This document shows positions 21,251-33,538 of a DNA stretch of 64,000 nt, in pieces; within the stretch, counting starts at the first letter, position 1; every line of letters starts with the position of its first letter. Source of the DNA: Gliomastix tumulicola (taxonomy: Eukaryota > Ascomycota > Sordariomycetes > Hypocreales > Bionectriaceae); the NCBI GenBank assembly GCA_001599755.1, contig BCHX01000002.1, positions 1,054,001 through 1,118,000 of the forward strand, read 5' to 3'. A program made the position numbers and the translations under genes. Below the pieces are notes generated by a model. It saw nothing but the letters and a program-made list of their open reading frames with translations. It was not told where the DNA came from and searched no databases.

Positions 21251-22306
21251 CTATGCCGTGGCAGACGAGTCCGAGTCAAACTTGTTGAGCCGACGCTCAC
21301 GGCCCTGATCGGACCAAGGGAAGTGGTAAATCGGCACGCAGAAGAACGAGTTGCTGTTACTCCCACCACCAAGTCAGCCTCTACTTTCTTTTTTTTTCTT
21401 CTACAATCTTCAACATGGGGGAGAAAACAAATCGGGGGGCATTACCTGCTCTCATGAATGCCAGCAAGGGCGTGGTACCACGCAAGAAACGCCGCCAGGA
21501 ACCCAAACAGCCCGCCCGCCTTCTTCAGCCGCGTCGCCGTGCCCTCGTGCCCGCTGTCGGCGGCGTAGTGCTCGCAGGTCAGCATCAGGAACGCGAGGTC
21601 GAGGAAGAAGAAGAGCAGGAAGAAGGTGACGTTGGTGCGGAGCGTGCAGAGCACGAGCAGCAGCGTGAAGATGAACCAGCCCGTGAGGAAGAAGCCCACG
21701 GCCGAGTTGGTGTCCCCCTCGTACGGCCCGTCGAGCTCGGTGATGGCCCACGGCGACGGCGTGAGCAGGAGTGCGTACGAGATCCAGAAGCCGCCAAAGG
21801 ATGACAGGGCGGTCGCGCCGAAGGTGTTTCCGACTGCCATCTCCCTGGAAGTTGGTTGGAAAACACACAGGATGTCAGTCAGCATCCTTCTTCATCTAGG
21901 GCAGGACAACGACGACGAGGAGACAGGGCAAGGCAGGCAGGCAGGCTATTACATACCACATGCCGGCCAGCAGCTGCACCAGACCACCGTACCCAAAGGC
22001 CAGGGGTATAACGACATCGGGTATCTTGACGTTCCGGGCCTCCATGTTGACGCACGACAGCACAAAGGTGGTCAGGGCGAAGGCGCTGAGGCCAAGAGGG
22101 GCTGGGTTGCCGAACTTTCGGTGCTCGTAGGGCTTCCACTGACCGGGGTAGCCCATCTTGCCCTCGACGTGGGCGTAGGATTGAGCTGGCTCCAGGCGCC
22201 GGTGGCTGCTGGCGTGGTTGTTGCTGTGGCTTGCCAAATCGTTGGTGACACCATTGCTGGCGCCGCCGAAGGGGCTGGCTTCTTTGTGGTACGCGTTCTC
22301 AGCCAT
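21251..22306 (-). CDS. GPR1/FUN34/YaaH (AceTr) acetate/ammonium-export family transporter
   Basis: Three exons are read: 22306-21957, 21844-21446 and 21353-21251, joined by introns of 112 and 92 nt, giving 283 residues. The family signature NPAPLGLSAFALTTF lies in the first helix, and there are six hydrophobic segments. The first intron falls in AGMWEMAVGNTFGATALSS, a second conserved block. The last exon restores the usual C-terminal end, NSFFCVPIYHFPWSDQGRE; without it the frame stops early after HES. Members (yeast Ady2/Ato, Yarrowia Gpr1, Aspergillus AcpA) are plasma-membrane acetate permeases, often induced on non-sugar carbon. The start at MAENAYHKEAS is preferred over an in-frame ATG nine codons upstream because it matches the usual polar N-terminus length. 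Confidence 0.92.
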
Positions 22307-22462
22307 ACTGACGCTGTCCTTGCAAAGGTGCAAGCTTGGGTATCACGGACGCAAAGGATCAGAGACGGAGGGCCGACTGATCAGAGATTGTTGTCTGTTT
22401 CTGATAGAGAACACTGGAGCAGGTGCACACTACGAGACCCAGCATCGAGAAGAGGGCGTCCC

Positions 22463-22470
22463 AATATATA
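22463..22470 (-). promoter_or_regulatory. TATA-like element upstream of the AceTr transporter
   Basis: TATATATT on the minus strand lies about 160 bp before the start codon at 22306. Position and motif fit a core promoter; no other evidence. Confidence 0.35.
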
Positions 22471-23186
22471 CACGCAACCGCAACAGCTGGTTTCGCGTTC
22501 AAGGGTCGCACAGCCAGCGCAACAGACGACGGCCTTCCACCATCACAGACGACCCGACTTCGTTCGTCAGACACACATGACGGTGGCGGATGACACAGAG
22601 TCCCCTCGACGAGCCTCTCGGACGATTTGGTCGGGTTTGTCATGGACGCACTCAATATGGACATGCATCTCCGATCCACCCCTGACAGGCCTCTGGAAGC
22701 GACCCAAAACGGCCGTCGATATTGCATTCAGCCGCACTGAACAGGCCCGGGGGACGATTTGGAGCGCACCTAATTTCCCAGTGCATCCAGCGCTGGACAG
22801 ACAATCTGGGCTGGTGATAACAGCAAAAATGCGGCGCTGCGGCGCTGAGCTTTCCCCAACTGCACACACTCATTCCTTTCTTGCTCGATTTGCGCCGCTT
22901 CATTGCCGCAGCTGGACATGCACGTGGGAGATGGAAGTGCAGCAGCAATCTTCTGCTCATCTTGGCCCATCGGTATCAGATTACGGCCGCCCTTTCATTT
23001 CACCTGCAGGGGAGCATGCGCCGTGCAGGATGCCATGCACTATCTCGCAGCATGAGTAACGATTACAGCAGCCAGCCACCCCGAGCCGAGTTGCCGTGCA
23101 TCCCCTGATTGCGATGTCTTCTCTACCACCTGCCGCCCGCCGCAGAGATACATCATTATTATCATTCAATCCGTTTAAAGGGACGG

Positions 23187-23209
23187 CACACACACACACA
23201 CACACACAC
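23187..23209. repeat. CA dinucleotide microsatellite
   Basis: An uninterrupted CA run of about 11 units in the gene-free interval upstream of the Zn2Cys6 gene. Confidence 0.9.
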
Positions 23210-23377
23210 GCATCCTCCGGGCAGCTTCCCGTTGCGGATCAATCCGAACTGACAGATCGACCCTTCTTGCGTTGTTCTGTATCGTCCCGTCTTGGCAACT
23301 GTTCGCTCGGCACGGGCGGAGCGGTTCGTGGTCAATCAGCACCGATCGCTACGTTCTTTTCCCCTTGTGAGATGCAT

Positions 23378-23393
23378 GCGCGCGCGCGCGCGC
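23378..23393. repeat. GC dinucleotide microsatellite
   Basis: An alternating GC run of eight units, directly after a GATGCAT sequence. Alternating GC of this kind can adopt left-handed DNA. Confidence 0.85.
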
Positions 23394-23566
23394 ATTCGCT
23401 CCATTGCTTATCGCAGACGTAAGACAGGGACAACTTCGACCGACACGGCCCCCGAGGAGCTTGATGGGCATGCATGCTTGCAGCAGCTGTGTGTTGATAA
23501 TCATTGAGCAAGAGAGGGGCTCGACTGCAGCAGCCAGCCCATTCTGCGGACCGCTGATTTACAAAC

Positions 23567-23594
23567 CACACACACACAGAGAGAGAGAGAGAGT
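23567..23594. repeat. Compound CA/GA microsatellite
   Basis: A CA run passes directly into a GA run within 28 bases. Confidence 0.85.
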
Positions 23595-25052
23595 TGTGAG
23601 ACTTGATAATCAGCTGGCCAACACGGCCTGACGACACAAGCCCAAACAGTCAGGCCATCTGCCCAGGCTGCGGACTCCGGACCACTCATTACGTTGTATA
23701 CGCATCTGTATTCCCTGCTATGTTTTCTTTTTGGATCCAGGTAGGGGCGTCGAGCTCTTATCTTCTACATAATCACGGGCGCTGGAGATGCATCTTTGTG
23801 TGTTCATCGACGGCTCGAGCCATGCCGTGCAATCCGGTCAGATGTCACGCACCGGCTTGAAGAGACGCCGACTTGACCAATGAAGACAGCTGCCACGAGA
23901 AACCCCTTCACTACTCCGTGATCACTTCCAGACGTCACAAGGGCTCGTTGCATCATGTTCAGCTACTGTCTCGTCTCTTGATGTCGTGGTGCCCTTGGGC
24001 TTGCTTATCGTAGTGCCACGTGCTCCGGTCCCAGTGCGGCGTACCTTGGCTGTTTTGACGTGAGTGACTTACCATTTTCGACGATGAAGGGGAGCAGCTC
24101 GTGGTCTAGACATGAGAGCCCAACTACGTCCCCTCTTAGTCGACCTCGACGGCAACGGGAGACGAGGAGACGAGTGAGTGCAAGGCATCACTCATGCCAC
24201 TAAAGTAAATGCAAAGAAAATCAGGCAAGTATCATATCACCCGCATGTGAGATAGAGAGAGAGACAGATCAACAAAGGGACTTGACCCAAGACTCGTCAT
24301 CGTGTCACAGGTGGGTGGACTTTACACGAGTCTCACGTCTCAGGACAGAGGCCTCACGAGCCCGGCAAGTCTGCCGCTGCAGCAGGACATCACCGAGAAA
24401 ATTCTTCACCGGCGAGGGGCAGGATATATCATAGTATTTATGTTCCATCATCCCACCTCACCATCATAGCTCGTCGCCCACTCCGTCCCCGGCTCCCTAG
24501 AAGGGCAGCGATCTGTTCCGTCGCAGGGCGTGCGCATAGCAACCAACCAACCAACCACTGGGCTGTGAAGTCATCATACATATTAGGCCGAAGTGTCCTT
24601 GCTAGGCAGCGGTCGGTCGTGCTGGGTTTCGGGATTCGAAGATCGTACGCCCTCTTGGATGTGTTGATTCTCCAGTAGCGGGCACGCGCTAGATCCTTGG
24701 TGGTTGATTGTCATGTCAGAGCGTTATACGTTCCAGGGTAGGGGAGCAAGGGCAGATACACACACGACTCGAAGAGGCTGGGACAAGCGAAGGGGAGGGG
24801 GGGGGACGGGGATCGTCTCGCGGTTCCTACGGAATTGTTCTGGAAGGTTTCGTTTGTATGGGACCGACCATGGGAGAGTCCCTCTGGTCAAGGAACCCCC
24901 GTGAAGGTTCATGACTGGGAAGCGGAGCGGTGACACCCGCCTGCTTGGACTCTGGTCCCTCCCAAATATGCCCGGGCTCGGCAGACCCCTTTCCCTCCAG
25001 CCTTTCCCGGCTCGCGTGAGGGTACGAATTGCCGTGCTCGCCTACCTTGCTT

Positions 25053-25072
25053 GCGTGCGTGCGTGCGTGCGT
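25053..25072. repeat. GCGT tetranucleotide repeat
   Basis: Five tandem GCGT units, in the gene-free interval. Confidence 0.85.
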
Positions 25073-26682
25073 TCATGGGTAAGGCTTGACGATGTTCGCG
25101 AAACCTCTCCCCCCCCTAACCTTCCGTCTCGAGAAGGCCAGCCCATCGCCCGCTCCGGCCTACGGCCTCACTGCGGACCATCACGAACGGCGTCTCCTCC
25201 CGCGCGCGCGGTCGTACTCGCCCTGCATATCCCAATTTCCAAAGCAAGCGAAGGCCGCCCCCCCCCGCTCGGCCGGACTCGATAGAGCATCATGACGATC
25301 AGCCCGGCAGGGCGTCCGCGCGCGCGTATAGCCCAAGGGGAGAGGAGGGGAGAGACTGGGGCCAAGACGGGTTCGCCGCCTTTCACCGTGAGCGACCGGG
25401 TTTCGAGCAGAGCAAAGCAAGGCTTCCCATCTGAATGCCGTCCCATCGAAACTTGTGTGTGTAGTACCTAATGTTTAATTTCCCGGCTTTCGAGGGTTTC
25501 CCCCCGTCCCAAGGGAAGAAAAGTGTGTGGAGAGCCCATATTTTGGGTTGTGCATTAGCGGGAAGGAGGGAAGGGAGGATCGCAGCTGTTCCCGTCTATT
25601 CTTAGCAACCGACCGCGTGGCACATGGACAGGGATTGCTAAGTCTTCCATCCTCCTCCTCCTTCTCTGGTGAAGGTGGAAAAAAGGCGTGGCGGGCGGGA
25701 AGTATTTTCCTTTAGGGCGTTGCCTTATGTCAGCTTTGAGTAGGGATCTGGCTGGGATGCCTGACGTAAGAGGAGCGGACGGATCTCCCGCTTAGGTAAG
25801 CAGATCGGAGCTTTTGATTGGCTGGTGGCGGTGTGGGGTGCAGCAATAAATACATCTGAAACAGCCACCTTGCCGTGAAACAGGCGCTGCCCACATTCGC
25901 CTTCTTCAGACGGAACTTGGCTCTTCCCCCCCCCCTTGTCGCTCGCGTCTGGCGGTCAATATGCAAGGGAAGAGACCAGGCCTTTGCATAACCCACGCGC
26001 CTCTTTGCTGCTTTGGTTACTCTAACCCCCTCTCGGCCTCTTCCGACGATGCGGGCTGGGAGGGGGGGAAGGGACAGAACAGACAAGTCATCATCGGGTC
26101 AGGTCGGATCGGGAACTCGTGTACGCCGAAGTACTTTGCTTCATGGTACGCTTTTGGGTCAACTGGGAAGAGAGTAAGAAGACGCGTGCGCCGGTCGCCA
26201 ATGCTGCTCAAGACGGAAAGTTACACCAGCTTGCTGCTGAGTCGTGTGATGGATGGATGACTGTCCCCCCGATTCCCCTTTGGCTGGCATGCCCGTTGAC
26301 GGAGACCCGAAACATGGCGGTGCAGAATTTACTGGAAACTTGGGGCCTCGCGTATCTCCTTTTGCATATGCAGGATAGGTACCGTACGGCGTTGAGGGCG
26401 TTGACGATGCATGACGAGCAGGTCGACGCGTTGCCGGGGGTGCGTGCGGCCATCCGTGCGCCAGGCAACACAAACCGTCACGGCCCTACTCGTAATAGTT
26501 AGAATACCTGCAACAAGCAAGAAGGAAAAAAAAAAAGCAAGGCGCGCGCGGGCGCTAGAAGGGATGATCCATGCTGCGACCCCCCTTGCTCTTGGTGGTT
26601 GATCAACAGCGCCAGATCGGGCCCTACGAAGAGACGAAATGGGGTTGGCGAGTTTGAGAAAATGTCACCGGTATTCTTTCAG

Positions 26683-26706
26683 CATCATCATCATCATCAT
26701 CATCAT
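26683..26706. repeat. CAT trinucleotide repeat
   Basis: Eight tandem CAT units. One frame would read as a His run, but no gene is supported here. Confidence 0.85.
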
Positions 26707-27167
26707 GATCTGTCAGCAGCAGGTTCGCTTGCAGAGAACCACCAATTTGCCATCCTCTCATCTCACTTGCGCACGCGTGCATCGGGTACCTTGCAGCCAG
26801 CGACAGCTTTCAAATCTCGATCATGCAATGAAACCCTCTCTCTCTCCCCCTTCGCCGCCGCCACAGGACACAAATAGAACTAGACGCGCGCATGTGATGT
26901 CGTAGCCGCTTTCTTCCCACGCTTTTCATGCAAGGTACATACCACCTCGCTCGCTAGCCCGATCTTCCGGCAGGGCTGCGGCGGCGGCGGTGGCGGCCAG
27001 AATGCTACCTAGTCAGTAAGTACTAGGTAGGGACGGACTCCTCCAGCGTGCATGGAAAGCTTCTAGAAGAACCAGAAAAGGTGTGGCAACGGGTGTGACT
27101 GACAAGCAAAATGGGGACATGGGACAGGGGCCCGGCCTCTGCACTTCCCGCCCCACGCCCCGTCTCA

Positions 27168-27187
27168 AAGAGAGAGAGAGAGAGAGA
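27168..27187. repeat. GA dinucleotide microsatellite
   Basis: About ten AG/GA units between G/C-rich flanks, in the gene-free interval. Confidence 0.8.
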
Positions 27188-27585
27188 CAGACGAGACAGA
27201 CGCTCCCAGTAACTCGGCCTGCCCGGACGGGTGGCCCCCCTCCTCCCCCCCATGTTAGCCTCTTTCAGTCAAGGTGATCCCCAAGGCCGGTGCGCGCGCG
27301 CCCCAGCAGCAAGGGCAGCATCGCGTCCACCGAACAGCGGGCATATGTCATGTTTTACCTGAGCAACGGCGCGCGTGAGCCCAGTAAACCCAAGCGCGGC
27401 AATCTCACTGCCATCGAAACCGAATATTGAAGCAAAAAACGGGAACATGTTGTTCGATGGATGGATGCCTGGCCGCCCAGTCGCCACAAAAATAGCGACA
27501 GATGATGGGATTCGGGCCAGCACTTTGGGGCGTGGGGTCAGCATCATGGCAGCCACACACCTCCAGCAGCTCCTTACATGCATGC

Positions 27586-27620
27586 ATGGCATGGCATGGC
27601 ATGGCATGGCATAGCATGGC
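27586..27620. repeat. ATGGC pentanucleotide repeat
   Basis: Seven tandem ATGGC-type units (one ATAGC), preceded by a CATG repeat at about 27577-27585. Confidence 0.9.
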
Positions 27621-27948
27621 CCTACGCCTCGACAAGGGTGTGTAGGGATGCCATCTTGATCGGGATCCTAAAGGCCAAAGTTCGAGAAAAATATTTCACA
27701 TCGCGGGCCTTCGCTCGTGGGAGCAAGCAAGGGATACAAAAGTGGTTTACTTCCCGCCACCGCATCTTGTCCTCGACGAGTCTAGTCTCACCAAGAAAAA
27801 CAGCCACCGGTCAAGGGACAAGGATCCCGCATCACCTGACGGGCGGCGAGCTTGAGTATTGTTCATCCATGGGATAGCTTCCTCTAAAGACCTTGGTTTC
27901 TTCCTTCGAAAACGTCCTGCACGAAACAAAACAAATCTCAAGGTCCAG

Positions 27949-27974
27949 GCATCCAGCATCCAGCATCCAGCATT
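27949..27974. repeat. GCATCCA heptanucleotide repeat
   Basis: Tandem copies of a CATCCAG unit, the last one diverged, about 170 bp before the Zn2Cys6 start codon. They probably lie in its promoter or 5' leader. Confidence 0.75.
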
Positions 27975-28141
27975 CCAAGATACAGCATACACGTTATACA
28001 GGAGCGTTGGGATAGAGTCGTCCATCCCTCGAGCAACACCACGCACCTCCCCCCACAAGGCTGGCTTTCACAGATCATGCCTTCACATAACGTATCAGCT
28101 GTCGTTGGATTCGAGACTCTGTCATCGTCACCGTCGTCGCC

Positions 28142-30161
28142 ATGCCTTCTCGACGCTCACACACAAACTCCCATCACGGGTGCCTGCAGTGCAAGGCTAA
28201 GAGGGTCAAGGTACGCTTTGTCTGTCGTCGAGCACCCTGATATCATGAAGAAGAAGAAGAAGAAGTGGGACGAGACTGCCGTGATTCTAACATGAACTTC
28301 TCCATCGAAACAGTGCGACCAGGCCCAGCCCAAGTGCTCGCGGTGCGACAAGAAGAACAGCGAGTGCACATACCGGCACATCATGACCAACTACAACCCG
28401 TTCCAATATCAACAGGCCGCACGAGCAGCAGCCGCAGCAGCAGCAGCAGCAACTGGGGAAGGGTCCTCGAAGGGAGGGGCAGCAGGAGGATCAGGATCAC
28501 AGCCCGGTCCGTCGACGCCAGCCCTGGCCTACACGACGACGACCATGACCCAGACCACTCCGCCCAAGGCCATCCCAGGCCCCTCGGCGGCCTCGGCCTC
28601 GGCCTCAGCCTCAGCCTCAGCTCCGAGCAGCAAGAAAAGCACAGCGTCGTCGTCGAGGTCCTCGTCTGCACCGGCGACGCCCGGCCTGACCGCCACAACG
28701 GCCGCCCGCGGGCTGCATGCCTCATCGTGGTCGGGGGTAAGGAAGACATATTTTTCTTACCACCCTCAACGCTCGTCTCGTGTCCCCAGCAGCACACCCG
28801 CTCCTAACGCCGAACGCATCATGCAGGCCATTCCGTCGCAGGCCAACGTGACGACGAACCCGCGCAAGCAGCAGCAGCAGCATGCTTCAGTGTCTCCTCC
28901 TTCTTCCATGTCACTGCCGCAGAATATCCCGACAGGCAGCCTGACTGCCCCGAGCTTCTACCCGCCGCCGCCCTCCTCCTCCTCGACGCCGACCGAGACG
29001 ACGACGACGACGGCGGCGACGACGACGACGATGGGCTATACACCAGCCGCCATGATGACCATCCTCACCGACCCCTTCACACTCGCCCCCGTGACGACGG
29101 CGCCGACGCCGACGACCCTCGTCACGACGCCCAGCCCCCCGATGCTTCACCACACGCTCCCGCTGGCGGCGGCGCCGTTTGACGACCACGACCGCTTCTA
29201 CCTCGACCACTACCGCGCCAACCTGACCAGCCTGGGCATGTCCCCCGTGCCCGAGTCGGAGCTCTGGGCGGCCGTCAACGACGCCATCCTCCGCCACCTC
29301 TCGACCTCGGCGCACGTGCAGCACGTCATCATCGCCTACGCGGCCCTGCACCTCGCCTCCACGACGACGCCGAACCCGTCCCCGGCCCACGCCCACCACC
29401 TCTCCACGGCCCTGCACCACAAGGCCCTCGCCCTCGAGCGCTTCCGCCCGGCCATCCAGGCCGGCATCACGCGCGACAACAGCGACGCCCTGCTCGCCAC
29501 CGCCTCCGTCCTCGTCACCTGCGGCTTCGCCCTGCCCGCCGCCGACCCGGCCCGCCGCACGCGCTACAACCACATCGACCTGCTCGCCGAGATCTTCGGC
29601 CTCGTCCAGGGCACATCCGCCATCCTGCACCAGCAGGGCGTCCACAGCTGCCAGGCCCAGGACGCCCAGGCCCAGCTCGCAAAGGTCAACCTGCCGTCCC
29701 CCGTCGGCGATGCGCCCCCGCCCTGGTCCGAGGGCGAGAGCTCCCTGCACGCCCTGCAGCTCGCCATCGAGGCCCTCCCGTCCGCCGAGCACACCCGCCG
29801 CGCGCTGCTGCTGCATGCCCTGGGAAAGCTGAGGCGGTGCATCGAGTACGTCGGCACCGCCCAGAAGCCGACACCCATCACCTGTCTCTGGCTGAGCATG
29901 ATCCAGACGGACTTCATCAACCTGATTCGCCAGCGGGACCAGCTCGCCCTCGTTCTCGTCTCGCACTGGGCTATCCATCATCGCGGAAACGCCGCCATCA
30001 CCTGGTGGTCCTCCGGATGGCTTGAGGCCTTCATGATGGCCCTCCAGCAGACCATTAGCCCGGAACACAAGCACCTGATCGCGTGGTGTGTCGCATATCT
30101 GGAGCAGGACACTCTAGACACGGGATTATCATCGTCATCATCGGCAAACTTCGTGGGCTGA
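28142..30161 (+). CDS. Zn2Cys6 transcription factor (Upc2-like architecture)
   Basis: Two exons (28142-28210 and 28314-30161, intron 103 nt) encode 638 residues. The zinc cluster sits at the very N-terminus: HHGCLQCKAKRVKC, then CSRC and SECTYRH, spacing CX2CX6CX6CX2CX6C. The intron falls inside the cluster just before its third Cys, a common position in fungal zinc-cluster genes. Next comes a 200-residue low-complexity stretch (poly-Ala, Ser, Thr and Pro). The C-terminal half is a fungal transcription-factor regulatory domain beginning near FYLDHYRANLTS, with DQLALVLVSHWAIHHR and ITWWSSGWLEAFMMAL near the end, the layout of Upc2-type sterol-uptake regulators. It is nuclear and binds DNA; targets are unknown. 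Control of the ERG9 gene 25 kb away would be speculation. Confidence 0.9.
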
Positions 30162-30338
30162 GAAAAGAACCCGACCTCGATGTGTCAGCTACATTAAGTC
30201 ATATTCTAAGCATATGGCTAACCCTCTCCCCTTGCAAAAGCTCCAAACATATACTACTACTACTACCTGAAGGAAGTGGAGGACTCCAAAAGGATACACT
30301 GTGGTGGAGGAACTTGCTGTCCCGATAGCCCCATTCTC
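30162..30338. other. Short convergent intergenic interval
   Basis: Only 177 bp separate the stop codons of the Zn2Cys6 gene (+) and the WSC gene (-), so their 3' UTRs probably overlap. Confidence 0.5.
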
Positions 30339-33009
30339 TCACATCAGGGAGGGCATCTCTTCGGGATCTGCAAACAGCGACATAGTCCCCTTCCCACCGC
30401 ACACATGGCCCCGATTCCCGTGGCAAGGGAGACGGCAAGCCGTATCGGGACGTCGCACCAGCCCATCTCCCAGTGTCTCTCCACACCGACACTCGTGGCC
30501 GTTCTCTGTGGCCGCAAACGTGTAGCCCCTTTCGAAGCAGTGGTTGACGCAGATCATTGTTGACATGGCACCGCTGAGATAATCGACCGGAACACTTCCA
30601 CCCAAGGATCGGAAGGCGCCACCTTGGAAGCAGCCAAGGTACTGGTACCTGTTCCCCTCAGCGGCAGAGCTCTGGCTTCGTGTCACAGCATCGGTACTCG
30701 CTGCCTGAAAAACCTGGCTGTCTGTGACCTCGTCATGGGTGCAAAACCAGCCACTGTTACAGTGGTAGCAAGGCCATCCCAGTCCGCAGGGCGCCGCCTG
30801 GGCCGGTGTCTCCATCGGTGGGCAGAACCAGCCATTCAGACATTCGTTGCACCTGAACCCCCTTCTTCCATTACATGGGCCGCTCCCTGCTTCGTCATTA
30901 GCTGCACTGAGCGACAATGCTCGAGGATGAGAGGCACGAGCATACCAAGACTTCCACCACACTCATTGACACCGCTCGCATCGCCGGGAATCGTCGGCGT
31001 TCCACTTCCGCTTCCTGTTTCGTTTTCTGTATTTGTACTGTTAGACTTGTAATAATCATGGACACGAATGAGAGCACGGATAATACTAGGGCATAGACAT
31101 ATATCAAGACATAGACATAGATAGATAGATACCCGTTCATACACTGCATAAGACTTACCTTGCGCTTGTGGATACCCGTTGCTATCAGGTGACGGCCAAT
31201 GTGTCTCTGGTGAATCGCTGGGAGGGGTCCATCCGCCCTGGCTTTGAGGACTGCCTGGCCCGCCATTGTTCGTGTCGGCGGGCATTCTAGACTGGGTGGG
31301 AGAACTGGGAAGCTCGGGCGAGCCTTGCTGAGGCACGGGGTATGGGCTTGCGCTGCTATCAGAGGCAGGATTCCCATCGCTCGCACTGGGAGGGTCTTGA
31401 TCCACGTCGGGCTTGGTGGTGGTGGTGGTGGTCGGGCTCTGAGGTGTATCTTCCGAAGTACATGTCTGTGATTGCTCAGAGGGCTGCGGCTGCTCCGAGG
31501 TCTGTGGCTGTTCCGAGGTCTTGGGCTGTTGCTGCTCAGAAGGCTGCTGTGGCTGCTCAGAGGGCTGCATTTGCTCAGAGGGCTGGGGCTGCTCTGTGAT
31601 CTGGGGTTGTTCTGTGGTCTGGGGCTGCTCTGTGGTCTGGGGTTGCTCTGAGGGCTGAGGTTGCTGCTGCTCAGAAGGCTGCGGCTGCTCAGGCACTGGT
31701 TCCGCAGGATCCGGCACCGGAACAAGTGATGGTAAGCCCTGGCTCTGGTCTGACTGGGAAACAGGTGCACCTTCATCTGGAAGATGTCCTTCCTGGGTGT
31801 GGCCAGTTGGTATCTGACTATCTCCGCTGGGGTCGTTGCTCGTCCCCGTAGGAGACTCGCCTGTAGCCTGAGTGCGAGACGGGTTACTGGCGTCGCTGGA
31901 AACGTCACCTTCCGGCGTGCCGCCAACCTCAGGCTGGGAGGAGTAGGTAGGTGGTAGAGCATCAGAGCTGTAGGGAGTCGCCGAAGGGGCTAGGTGAGCA
32001 ATTGTCGCCGTCGCATCGGCTCCAGCATCGGCGCAAGGCACAACGATTTGTGTTGGGACGCCATTGATAGTGCTGCTGATGGCACATACGGGGTCGTTCA
32101 GCTGGCTAGATGCGGTGTCGATGATTCGACTGACCTGATCAAGCAGTGCTCCCACCTTGGGGTCTATGTTCGCAGTGTTGCCCTGGGTAATCTGGTCGAT
32201 GATACTCTTCCCTTGGTGAACGACGTTGCGCAGGACCCCGTCGACGTCGGAGCTTTCAAGAACAGGGTCATGATTTATGTCCTTGCCGAGAAGATCTGCG
32301 AGGGCGGCGATGACAGAAGATGCAGCGTTGGATACTCGGGACTCAACAGCTTGTTGGACCTGTGGGATAATCGAGGCGTCATCGGGCGAGTCTGGGCTGA
32401 GGGCACCAAGCACAGCATTGGCCAGACTCGTAGCTGTCTCTGAGTCTACCTCGGAGAGCTGATCAATCATGTTGGACAGACTGCTGAGCAATGCGCCCGA
32501 GTCGACCAGGGTCTCCGACTGATCGTTCTCCAAGATGCTTCGGAGGCCGCTATTGGAAAGTGCAGTCGAAGAGGAGAATGTGGTATTGGACGACGGGCTG
32601 AATGCAGGGATAGGAGACGGGGCGAGAGTGCCCTCCAGAGCGGAATAAGTGGGCGAATCGACGACCAGGTCGTCTGCAAGAGCCGACGCGATCTGGCCGG
32701 GGGTCAAGGTCGGATGTTCGCTGAGCTCCAGTGAAGCTCCAGCATCGGCCTGGTGAGGGAGTCAGTAGGTGCTAACAAGGGCACCGAAGCAGTAGGGGCA
32801 CACGCCTCCTGCATCGCCTTGCCGAGGAGCGGACCGACCTGGAACTGTCTTTTTCCAAGAGCCAAATGATCAGGCTTGGCCTCATTGTTGAGGTTTGCAA
32901 AGGCAATGGCGAGGAGGGCCAAGACAAGGACGATGGTGAAGGTCAGTGCCGTGGACCGTAGCACTGGAGAGGACCGAGCGCGAGGCGCCCGAGGTCGTGC
33001 GCGAGGCAT
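30339..33009 (-). CDS. WSC-domain cell-surface protein with Ser/Pro/Gln-rich stalk
   Basis: Four exons are read: 33009-32839, 32749-31159, 31026-30946 and 30886-30339, giving about 796 residues. Intron 1 and the short intron 3 (59 nt, or 44 nt with an alternative acceptor) are less certain than intron 2. A basic N-terminus is followed by a signal anchor (FTIVLVLALLAIAFANL, residues 25-40). A helical, Asn/Ser-rich region follows, then a long stalk with tandem SEQPQ/TEQPQ repeats (about residues 365-425). Near the C-terminus two Cys-rich blocks (FRCNECLNGWFCPP, PCYHCNSGWFCTH) precede a WSC domain (YQYLGCFQGG to HVCGGKGTMSLF). WSC domains bind carbohydrate or sense wall stress at the cell surface. 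No kinase or enzyme domain is fused, and no C-terminal membrane span is seen. Confidence 0.8.
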
Positions 33010-33538
33010 GTTCGCAAGAACTGCTGTCGAATGTATCGTAGTCTTATTCTGGGTTCCAAGAAATCCAAAAAGTGAGTGCAGACGAAAACGTCGGCGGAAT
33101 CTGGAGTCTGGGAAAGGCGCGGGATGGATGGGTTGGTAGAAGGGGGAGAGAGAGGAAGAGGAGAAGAGAGAGAGAGAAAGGTGTTGAGGTCATGGGTAGA
33201 AATTTGGCGAGGCGGATGGGCGTTGTGGTTGCTCTTTCCTCGTCGTGTTGTTGTGGCTTCCTCCTCGATGGCCCTCGCTTGTGCCTCTCTCTCCTTCCTC
33301 GGCAGGTATCACACAGATAAGGCAGCAGCAACGGAATATCGGCAACGTATTCAAAATTCGACGACATAAAACTGCAAGCGTCATGCTGTCGCGCGAACAC
33401 TGCAAGACCTGTTGAAGAGCCTCCTGTCTGTGTTCCCAGTGCCGACCTTGCCTAGGTACATGCAATGCTGATCTATCCAGCAAGTGCAACTAATGCAGTG
33501 TACTCTACTCCTCCTGCCAAGATAAAATCGTGCGCAGA
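33010..33538. other. Intergenic interval: WSC promoter
   Basis: About 0.5 kb between the WSC gene start and the 3' end of the nicotinate phosphoribosyltransferase gene, both on the minus strand. It contains a purine-rich GAGA stretch around 33145-33180. No gene was recognised. Confidence 0.45.

Larger units (their letters stand above)
22471..28141. other. Long gene-free stretch rich in simple repeats
   Basis: About 5.7 kb without a convincing coding frame on either strand. It separates the AceTr transporter (-) from the Zn2Cys6 regulator (+), so both promoters lie in it. It holds many microsatellites: CA, CG, CA/GA, GCGT, CAT, GA and ATGGC types, listed separately, plus a CCAA run near 24540-24557. 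Composition is not markedly A/T-rich and no terminal repeats or transposase remnants were seen. A long regulatory region or a non-coding transcript is possible. A multi-exon gene made of very short exons cannot be excluded. Confidence 0.5.

Noticed and set aside
21626..23059. A 477-codon plus-strand frame over the AceTr gene
   Set aside because: It is antisense to the transporter exons and continues into non-coding DNA without any domain.
23187..27974. CRISPR-like or transposon terminal repeats in the gene-free stretch
   Set aside because: All repeats are simple microsatellites without spacers, inverted ends or target-site duplications, and the genome is eukaryotic.
28737..28789. A possible 53-nt intron (GTAAGG...CCCAG) in the Zn2Cys6 gene
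   Set aside because: Removing it shifts the frame into an immediate stop, while the unspliced frame stays open to 30161.
28911..30074. A 387-codon minus-strand frame opposite the Zn2Cys6 gene
   Set aside because: Its Gly/Arg/Glu-rich low-complexity translation is the complement of the regulator's coding sequence.
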